Source of the DNA: Brachionus plicatilis
Taxonomy: Eukaryota > Rotifera > Eurotatoria > Ploima > Brachionidae
NCBI GenBank assembly: GCA_010279815.1
Contig: QEOQ01000451.1
Span: 206,307 to 219,008 of the forward strand
Length of the DNA: 12,702 nt
Direction of reading: 5' to 3'
Numbering within the stretch: position 1 is the stretch's first letter; the number at the start of each line of letters is the position of its first letter. Shown one piece after another: positions 7,901 through 12,702 of the stretch. The translations under genes were made by a program, and so were the position numbers. Under the pieces are notes generated by a model. That model saw only the letters and a program-made list of their open reading frames with translations. It ran no database searches and had not been told where the DNA came from.

Positions 7901-8942
7901 AAATAGCCATATTTCTGAATAATTTGCAAGAATTGGAAAAAAAATCTGCCAAAAATAGTGAATCAATCAATTTTTCCTACGAGTTTGAATTGGACAAAAA
8001 ACATGATTTATTTTCGGCTTTGGACGTGTCAACATCCACTGCCAAAAATTCCACCCTGTTGCATGACAAAACTTTTGAATTCGATTCTTGTAAATTGGTA
8101 CTGAGCGAAATTCGTATACCACTTAGTTGGAAATGGGCTGATTATTTGAAAGCTTCCAAAAATTCTGGTATTTTTTAATTTAATTTAAAAAAAAAATAAT
8201 TTTAAAATAATTTTAAATTTACTTTTAGAAAGTGTAAATTGTAAATTTGCAGCATTTGCAGTCATATTTCTTGGTAACATGATCTATGATACTCAGCTCT
8301 TGTCCAACATTGATGCGTCAATTACAGATATTTGTTTTCAGGAAAGCTTTGCTTTGTAAGAGAAAATTAAAAAATTAAAAAAATTAAAAATTTTATTTCT
8401 ATTTAGTGATGATGTTAGACCCAATAATTTTGAAATTACAATTGAATTATATGCTTATGAATTATACAACACCTCAAATAATCTTATGCAATCGGCACGT
8501 AAATTAGCGAAACAGTTCACTGACTTTGCTAGTTTTAAGAGACACAGCACGAACCAGAATGGAACTAATCAAAATGTGTTGAGCCAAATGCCATATTTGT
8601 TTAACAACGCATTGACCAATTCGACCAACACATATTCTTATTCAATGAATAGATTCAAGTTAATCGCTAAGGCAGTTTTATGCAAAAATGACATCAGTGA
8701 AGAAACCGAAACTAGACCATTGCAAATAATTAGTGATTCGAGTAAATAATTTTATTTATTTTTTAATCTGATTTTATTTTTTTTCTAAAGATGTCGAAGG
8801 CTTAAATAATACAAGTTTAAATTTGGACTCGTCAGGCTCGAGCCAGAACGGCATGTCAAATATTTTTTCTTCGAATAAATTGCCTTTATTCGATTACTTT
8901 TCGTGTCGATTAAAAACCCTCTCAACTTCATCATTTATTTAA
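4307..8942 (+). CDS. rhotekin-like protein (HR1 + anillin/rhotekin homology domain), spliced gene
   Basis: Gene assembled from GT..AG splice sites with consistent phases: 4307-4771, 7513-8167, 8229-8355, 8407-8741 and 8791-8942, giving 577 residues. A shorter form starting at 7294 would give 474. Rhotekins bind GTP-loaded Rho through an HR1 helical pair and act at cortex and septin/actin structures (family knowledge). What I see: HR1 helix 1 with ELNNKIDLEIRILDGILKLL (about residues 158-177); a Ser-rich insert; helix 2 around VVQILTACKCLFVSHRKIAIFL (about 267-290); and a homology domain from LVLSEIRIPLSWKW (about 350) through ITDICFQESFAF and FEITIELYAYE to LPLFDYFSCRL (about 560-570). These align block by block with vertebrate RTKN/RTKN2 as I remember them. 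The usual PH domain is absent, because the stop comes just after the homology domain. Anillin is less likely because the HR1 helix matches rhotekin closely. Confidence 0.85.
4862..4935 (+). tRNA. tRNA-Asn (GTT), inside intron 1
   Basis: Complete 74-nt tRNA. The acceptor GTCTCTA pairs with TAGGGAC with one G-T wobble, and the discriminator is G at 4935. The A box TGGCGCAATCGG is at 4869-4880 and the B box GGTTCGAATCC at 4914-4924. The anticodon stem TTCGG/CCGAA holds anticodon GTT (4896-4898). There is no intron. A seven-T Pol III terminator is at 4938-4944. It lies 90 bp downstream of the exon 1 donor on the same strand, so it is nested in the rhotekin-like intron if that gene model is right. 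Confidence 0.96.
6491..6601 (+). CDS. possible third alternative first exon (tentative)
   Basis: An ATG at 6491 opens 37 codons (MIKNKPYHLIAECKYPVEAL onward, ending YFRMK) followed at once by a donor-like GTAAGA at 6602. The length of 111 nt leaves phase 0, which would join correctly to the HR1 exon at 7513. The stretch has a less A/T-rich, more codon-like composition than its surroundings. I recognise no family. It could equally be a relic of a mobile element or a chance ORF, since the frame stays open only to 6622. Confidence 0.25.
7095..7100 (+). promoter_or_regulatory. candidate TATA box for the alternative first exon
   Basis: TATAAA preceded by the locally GC-rich GGGCCTCC, about 200 bp upstream of the ATG at 7294. 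In DNA this A/T-rich a TATA match alone means little. The GC-rich neighbour and the position ahead of an alternative start are the only support. Confidence 0.2.
7294..7449 (+). CDS. rhotekin-like gene, alternative first exon (short isoform)
   Basis: 52 codons from an ATG in good context (AAAATGACA) with an in-frame TAA two codons upstream, so this must be an initiating exon. It ends in phase 0 at a modest donor GTACTA (7450). Splicing to 7513 removes 63 bp, a typical intron length for this gene, and keeps the HR1 frame. The leader (MTNSTIGMSKETN onward) is polar and basic, with SPRLNKRYRYSVLPS near its end. Without splicing the frame runs into low-complexity Phe/Lys and stops at 7497. The resulting protein would be 474 residues. 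Confidence 0.55.
7513..8167 (+). CDS. rhotekin-like gene, HR1 exon with Ser-rich insert
   Basis: Starts AAT GAA GAA after the acceptor TTTTAAG and runs 218 codons plus one base to the donor GTATTT at 8168. Helix 1 of the HR1 Rho-binding domain is at the very start (ELNNKIDLEIRILDGILKLL, nearly the RTKN2 sequence as I recall it). About 84 residues rich in Ser, Ala and Asn follow (about 7597-7845). Helix 2 (VVQILTACKCLFVSHRKIAIFL and NNLQELEKKS) comes next, then an acidic linker and the first strand of the homology domain, LVLSEIRIPLSWKW. In vertebrate rhotekins the two helices are joined by only a few residues, so the insert is unusual. Confidence 0.85.
8229..8355 (+). CDS. rhotekin-like gene, homology-domain exon A
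   Basis: Follows acceptor CTTTTAG and ends at donor GTAAGA (8356), with entry phase 1 and exit phase 2. It encodes FAAFAVIFLGNMIYDTQLL and SNIDASITDICFQESFAF. These match the rhotekin homology-domain blocks for AVFLLLQLG..DT and TDISF as remembered. The flanking introns are 61 bp (8168-8228) and 51 bp (8356-8406). Confidence 0.85.
8407..8741 (+). CDS. rhotekin-like gene, homology-domain exon B
   Basis: Begins after acceptor TATTTAG and ends at donor GTAAAT (8742), with entry phase 2 and exit phase 1. It encodes PNNFEITIELYAYELYN, then ARKLAKQFTDFASFKRHS, a polar Asn/Thr-rich loop, and SMNRFKLIAKAVLCKND. The order (strand, KLAKKL-like helix, loop, strand ahead of a LAHTTL-like position) follows RTKN2. 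Coding composition and splice sites are consistent. Confidence 0.85.
8791..8942 (+). CDS. rhotekin-like gene, last coding exon
   Basis: Starts after acceptor TTCTAAAG (intron 49 bp) and ends with TAA at 8940-8942. It encodes about 50 residues: a Ser/Asn-rich stretch and then KLPLFDYFSCRLKTLS, which matches the LPLYG..CCRL end of the rhotekin homology domain. The protein stops about six residues later. I see no in-frame consensus donor that would carry it on to a PH exon, and no PH-like coding sequence further right in the window. Confidence 0.8.
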
Positions 8943-9470
8943 TTCTTCTCGTTTAAAGGAACTAAAATGTGAATATTATATATTTTTTTTGTAAATTATG
9001 ATGAAAAATGAAAATCTTAAAGTTTTGTTTAGATTTTTATTAATTATTAATTTGTAAAATTTTTTATACGAAACGTGTGTTTTGTAAAAATATGTAAATA
9101 TTTTTTTTTAATTATTTAAAATAAAATAAAAATTTTATTTGATCATCAAAAAAAAGCAAAATTTTATTTTATCTTAACAAGTAATTATTTAAATTTGGTT
9201 TAATTTCGAGCTATTTTTTTTGACCTAAATTCAATTCAGGACAACTTATTTTCTTGATTTGATCGTTTTCGTAGTCTTCAAGGGTCTAAATAATAATGAA
9301 ATCATCTATAATTGTAAAGATTTTTTTCAAAATATTAATTTCACATATTTAAAAATAAATAACTTTAATTAAAATTAAATTATTATAAAAGTCAAATCAT
9401 ATTTGTTGCAAATTTTTAATAAATTACAAAGGCAATTTTACCTCAATTTAAGTAAATTATGGTGGATTCT
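8943..9470. other. 3' UTR and A/T-rich downstream spacer
   Basis: Starts with the likely 3' UTR of the rhotekin-like gene (to about 9150). The remainder is A/T-rich, without an ORF or repeat that I can support. Confidence 0.5.
9120..9130 (+). terminator. likely polyadenylation signals of the rhotekin-like gene
   Basis: Two overlapping AATAAA hexamers (9120-9125 and 9125-9130) lie about 180 bp after the stop codon and are followed by a T-rich stretch. They are the first canonical signals after the coding region. The low-complexity background makes any single hexamer weak evidence. Confidence 0.4.
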
Positions 9471-9561
9471 CGTGTAAAATTAATACTGTAACTAAATGCT
9501 GTTAATTTTTCAGATTCCTTTTAAAATAACATTAATAATTATTCAGTGAGTATTTTACACG
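9471..9561. repeat. imperfect inverted repeat
   Basis: CGTGTAAAATTAATACTG (9471-9488) and CAGTGAGTATTTTACACG (9544-9561) are complementary at 14 of 18 positions, with intact outer CGTGTAAAA/TTTTACACG ends. It may be a small foldback element or chance. It abuts the GC-rich island. Confidence 0.3.
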
Positions 9562-9613
9562 CCCCTAATTGTCGCGACCGATAACCGAACCATCAGGGGC
9601 ACCGTACCGTCCG
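9561..9613. other. GC-rich island of unknown nature
   Basis: About 53 bp far richer in GC than anything nearby. GCCCCT (9561-9566) and AGGGGC (9595-9600) can pair across a 28-nt loop that contains the palindrome GTCGCGAC. CAGGGGCACCGTACCG at its right side resembles the ends of some hAT transposons, but no partner end or 8-bp duplication is visible. It is not a tRNA (no A or B box). Confidence 0.3.
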
Positions 9614-9637
9614 TTAATTTAAAAGAAAATAGATTAT

Positions 9638-9765
9638 TTAAAAAAAAAAGAAAACAACTTAAACCAATTTTTGGATTTATTAATTTAATAGAATGAGATT
9701 TTTATTTTTCAAACTGATCAATTTAAGTAGTTATTTATTTTACTCAGATTTGATAATGCTAAAAT
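9638..9765 (+). repeat. 128-bp direct repeat, left copy (probable target-site duplication)
   Basis: Matches 11908-12035 over 128 bp with two substitutions and two one-base indels, all near the start. The last 85 bp are identical. The repeat begins at TTA plus an A-run and ends GATAATGCTAAAAT. It marks the 3' side of the minus-strand LINE insertion. Confidence 0.9.
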
Positions 9766-10778
9766 TTTACCAGGAATCTATTCGACTAAAATAAAATGAT
9801 AATATTTCAAAGTGGCATTTTTCTTTACCAAAAACATAATCCAAAAAAATCTTTAATAATAACAAATTTTTTATTATAATAATATGGTATGTTAGGTAAA
9901 TTATAAACCCAGTGGTCAAAAAATTGACCTGCCTGAATTTATTAAAAAATTTCTCAATTTTGCTGAAAAATATTATCACAAACAATTATCAAGAAAAAAC
10001 TAATTCATTATTTTAGGTGATTTTAGTAATAGTTAAGAATAAAAGCTCCTCGCGCTTTTTTTATTTTGCACGCTAAATTTCAACAAATCTAAAACATTAG
10101 ATTAAACTTCAATTTAAATTTCTAATTAAAGAAGTGAATTTTTTTTTATCAAATCCATTCAAACAAGATTTTATTCAAATTTTTAGAAAAAAACGGAGTT
10201 TTAAAAACTCATGGACTCTCTAGTGTTAATGTGAAGTAACACTACTTCGACTTTAGATTAAAATATAAATAAACCTATAGGTAATTGAAGGTATGTAGTT
10301 CAGATTAATCTGATCAGCAAAATATACATTCGAAACAAGCGAAAGTGGAAGCTTTAAAAAAAATTATGTTTAATTTTGTACTTTTAAGATTATTTGAGTC
10401 CCTCAAAAAAAGACATAATTATAAAATGAATCGTTGGCTCTTTAAAAATTAAAAGACAAGTAACATATTTTTCTTTTTGAAATTAGAAATTGGCATTCGT
10501 TTCTGTCTATTATCAATTATTTAGAATCTATTTAGAAAATAATTGTGAAATATTTGCAGATTATAGCAAAAAAGTACAACGAGGGTTAAAAGTCCTTTCA
10601 ACTACAAAAAGACCTCGAAATGTATGACCAGTCAAAATCTCATCAAGTCGTCTATAATAATTCGTCTGGACTACTGCACAATGCTATCATGATAAATCTT
10701 GCCTGTTTTTTGACGAAATTAAAATTGAAAATGATATTTATTCTAATGAAACATTCATTTAAATACTTAATTAGGGTC
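9766..10778 (-). other. A/T-rich segment between the LINE coding end and the left direct repeat; probable LINE 3' UTR
   Basis: If the 128-bp repeats are a target-site duplication, this 1 kb is the 3' UTR of the minus-strand LINE. It has no poly-A or tandem tail at the junction with the repeat (9766). It holds a perfect 8-bp hairpin, TAGTGTTA/TAACACTA at 10221-10228/10237-10244, and no coding region that I recognise. Its A/T content is like the host DNA, unlike the GC-rich RT part, so it could instead be host sequence. Confidence 0.4.
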
Positions 10779-11907
10779 CTATTTCTTCGAAGTCGAAGTT
10801 AGGGACGAGATTGCGTCGCGCCAAACGGCCCTTTCTTTTGCCATCGTTGTCCACTTGCCTTTCTTGATTCCTGCCCTTTCCAAATCGCTTTCGAAGCAGT
10901 TGGTCCACTCCAACCTCGGTCTGCCACGCCCCTATTTTCCACCTATAAGATTACCAAAAAGCACTTTCTTTGCCCAACGGTTGTCTCCATACCTTCTTAC
11001 GTGTCCAGCCCAACGTAACCTGTACCTCCGCACTATGTTCTCTAGCGGTGCCGTCTGTGCACTCAGGTAGAGCTTTGCGTTTGTCAGGCCCACTCTCCTG
11101 GGGCCTGCTAGTTGCTGCAATCTCCTGAGGTGGAAACGGTTGAGTTTGGCATAATCATCATCGTTGCAAGTCCATGTCTCAACTCCATATAGGATTGTAG
11201 ACAGCACGGTCGCCTTATACACCCTAGCTTTTGTTCTGGTACTAAGCGCCGTCTGGTCCCACACAGTCTTCCTAAGTTGATGGAATTTGAAGGCTCCGAG
11301 ACTTATCCTCCTTCGCGTTTCCTCCGCGCTGGTGCTTTTGCTTGACACCATGCTTCCCAGGTATACAAACTTGTCGACTCTTTCCAACGGGTTTCCACCG
11401 ATCTCGAGTCTTGCATCCTCAGCATCACAGTTAGCCGTCATCCACTTGGTCTTCCTAGCATTTATCGTCAGTCCCCACTGCCGAGTCTTAGCCTCAAGTT
11501 TCCTAACACATTCTGTGAGTATCTCCATGCTCTCACAGATAAGCACTAGATCATCGGCATACAAAAGCGCGTTAACACGAAGTGTACCGCTGACCTGAGT
11601 GCCCCGCGTTTTTCTTCCATCCGGCATCACGAAATCTACTTGCAAACCACTTCCGTCCATACCCTTCAATGTCTCCCCGATCACATGGTCAATGTAGACG
11701 TTGAAGAGTGCCGGTGATAGCAAGCACCCCTGTCGAAGCCCGGTTAAGACTCCAAACCAACCTGTGAGGTCTCCGCAGACACGCACCGCAGCCTCTGTCC
11801 CTTCGTACAACGCACCAATTAGGCTCCTCAGTTTGCGCGACACTCCATAATGCTCCAAGACACCGAGCAGGGTTTCTCTGTTGACGGTATCATAAGCCGC
11901 TTTTAAG
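10779..11907 (-). pseudogene. 5'-truncated LINE reverse transcriptase, nearly intact
   Basis: Minus-strand RT starting inside the palm domain: KAAYDTVNRETLLGVLEHYG (11900-11840), GLRQGCLLSPALFN (about 11745-11700), the catalytic YADDLVLI (about 11560-11535), LTINARKTKWMT, FVYLGSMVSSKST, LYGVETWT, and RYRLRWAGHVRR near 10990. A single in-frame TAG at 10932-10934 follows LIGGK. Beyond it the frame continues with GRGRPRLEWTNCF and WRDAISSLTS to a natural stop at 10779. APE-type LINEs copy themselves by target-primed reverse transcription (family knowledge). The motifs suggest an RTE/CR1-like group, but the clade is uncertain. The endonuclease and RT fingers are missing, cut exactly where the right 128-bp repeat begins. 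GC content is far above the flanks, suggesting a fairly recent insertion or a different codon bias. Confidence 0.9.
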
Positions 11908-12035
11908 TTAAAAAAAAAGAAAAAAACTTAAACCAATTTTTTGGATTAATTAATTTAATAGAATGAGATTTTTATTTTTCAAACTGATCAATTTAAGTAG
12001 TTATTTATTTTACTCAGATTTGATAATGCTAAAAT
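11908..12035 (+). repeat. 128-bp direct repeat, right copy (probable target-site duplication)
   Basis: Right copy of the 9638-9765 repeat. Its first base falls where LINE coding sequence stops (a TTAA microhomology at the junction), as expected for a 5'-truncation breakpoint. It is followed by AATTATGATCGGG, unlike the sequence after the left copy. Confidence 0.9.
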
Positions 12036-12091
12036 AATTATGATCGGGACTGGGAGATTAACAAAAAGAAAAAACATTGAAAAAACAAAAC

Positions 12092-12480
12092 TTCATAGTG
12101 TCCTTTTTTGAAATAAAAATTTTCCTCTATACTGGCTTTGATATGTGGATAGTTAAAAATGAATTTTTGGACAAAATAATCAATTTCACAAGGAAATGCT
12201 ACAGAATATGGCTAGGTACCTCAAGATTAACCGCTTGACTAACTTTGACTCAGAAATCTAAAATACCTATTAATTTAGATTAAAAGGTATTTTAGAAAAA
12301 AAACAGTACTTAAACAGTACATAGAAAATCTCGATTCTAACTAGGAGGCTAAAATTTGTTCCGTAAATTTTAGCAGCTGATACATTCACCGAATACCCTT
12401 ATTCGTGCCTACGCAAAAATTCTAAAAAATGCACTCAATTTGAAGTATATGAGAATTATTTTGAACGGAATTTAGGAGAT
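12092..12480 (+). pseudogene. LINE C-terminal fragment, plus strand
   Basis: Reads FEIKIFLYTGFDMWIVKNEF then LDKIINFTRKCYRIWLGTS (about 12113-12224), the layout of the post-RT region LLYGCETWI..RKCxRIxLGIS found in several LINE clades. Stops follow (LTA-stop at about 12236). A frame-shifted RRLKFV..LAADTFTEYPYSCL (about 12340-12405) fits the next conserved block, RRLKFxGHxLR. It is broken by stops and frameshifts and is on the opposite strand to the GC-rich LINE, so it is an older, separate insertion. Confidence 0.5.
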
Positions 12481-12702
12481 TCAATACATCAATGAATTGA
12501 ATTGATTATTTTACAATATTATAAAATCTTAACTCAAATTGCAAGAAGAAAAAGATGCAGTTGAGTGATCTAAAAAGTGGCAAATAATTTTCAACTTACC
12601 AAAATGAAAAGTTTTGTACAAAACCATGTCTAACATGAAAAAAAAAGGCGTTTGCTGACTATTCAATAATAGTCGTAGATGATTGAAAACACAAGATAGC
12701 TG
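12481..12702. other. A/T-rich end of window
   Basis: No gene, repeat or RNA that I can support. Confidence 0.4.

Larger units (their letters stand above)
9638..12035 (-). mobile_element. LINE insertion bounded by 128-bp direct repeats
   Basis: Proposed whole unit: right repeat (11908-12035) on the 5' side, truncated RT (11907-10779), 3' UTR (10778-9766), left repeat (9638-9765) on the 3' side. 5' truncation with target duplications on both sides is the normal outcome of LINE retrotransposition; the size of the duplication is not. The alternative is a pre-existing tandem repeat into which the LINE arrived or recombined. Confidence 0.6.

Noticed and set aside
9561..9613. Could the GC-rich island be a tRNA or histone-type stem-loop?
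   Set aside because: No tRNA promoter boxes or cloverleaf, and no histone stem-loop consensus.
8943..9637. Search for a PH-domain exon downstream of the rhotekin-like stop
   Set aside because: All frames are broken and A/T-rich, with nothing like a PH domain.
9767..9985. Minus-strand 72-codon ORF next to the left direct repeat
   Set aside because: Hydrophobic low-complexity translation of A/T-rich DNA; no start context or family resemblance.
10620..10802. Plus-strand 60-codon ORF
   Set aside because: Runs into the antisense of the LINE coding end; no domain.
10855..11598. Plus-strand ORFs of 71 and 103 codons within the GC-rich LINE
   Set aside because: Antisense to a strong RT reading frame with a YADD motif; open only because of GC-rich codon composition.
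1..12702. CRISPR array, prokaryotic operon, riboswitch or phage signals
   Set aside because: No regular spaced repeats or bacterial gene organisation; tRNA promoters, introns and LINEs show eukaryotic DNA.

Overview
The window looks like nuclear DNA of a small invertebrate animal. It is strongly AT-rich, the one host protein gene is split by very short introns (49 to 63 bp, GT..AG) plus one long first intron, the tRNA genes carry eukaryotic internal A and B boxes with T-run terminators, and every other recognisable coding trace is a non-LTR retrotransposon. A rotifer-like or similarly compact AT-rich genome would fit, but I cannot fix the lineage from sequence alone.

Layout from left to right. 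(1) 72-640: a decayed non-autonomous DNA transposon with 25-bp terminal inverted repeats and TA ends, of pogo/Tigger-like appearance. (2) 1021-1164: a small element-like segment with perfect 22-bp inverted ends. (3) 1225-4170: three 119-bp copies of an intron-bearing tRNA-Ser(AGA) gene, two on the plus strand and one on the minus strand, with a different dead LINE reverse transcriptase fragment in each gap. (4) 4307-8942: a rhotekin-like gene on the plus strand, which I assembled from five coding exons plus an alternative first exon. It encodes a basic N-terminal leader, an HR1-type Rho-binding helical pair split by a long Ser-rich insert, and an anillin/rhotekin homology domain. It stops before any PH domain. 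A tRNA-Asn(GTT) gene lies inside its first intron. (5) 9561-9613: a small GC-rich island of unknown nature in AT-rich spacer. (6) 9638-12035: a 5'-truncated, GC-rich LINE on the minus strand whose two ends are marked by 128-bp near-identical direct repeats, best read as an unusually long target-site duplication. (7) 12092-12480: remains of another LINE C-terminal region on the plus strand.

The rhotekin-like gene and the tRNA genes are the only parts that look functional. The first coding exon starts 136 bp from the divergently transcribed third tRNA-Ser gene, so Pol II and Pol III promoters share a short gap. I found no bacterial-type operons, CRISPR arrays or phage genes. The most notable points are the tRNA-Ser/LINE patchwork, the 128-bp direct repeats around the LINE, and the unusual rhotekin architecture (split HR1, no PH, two or three alternative phase-0 first exons).
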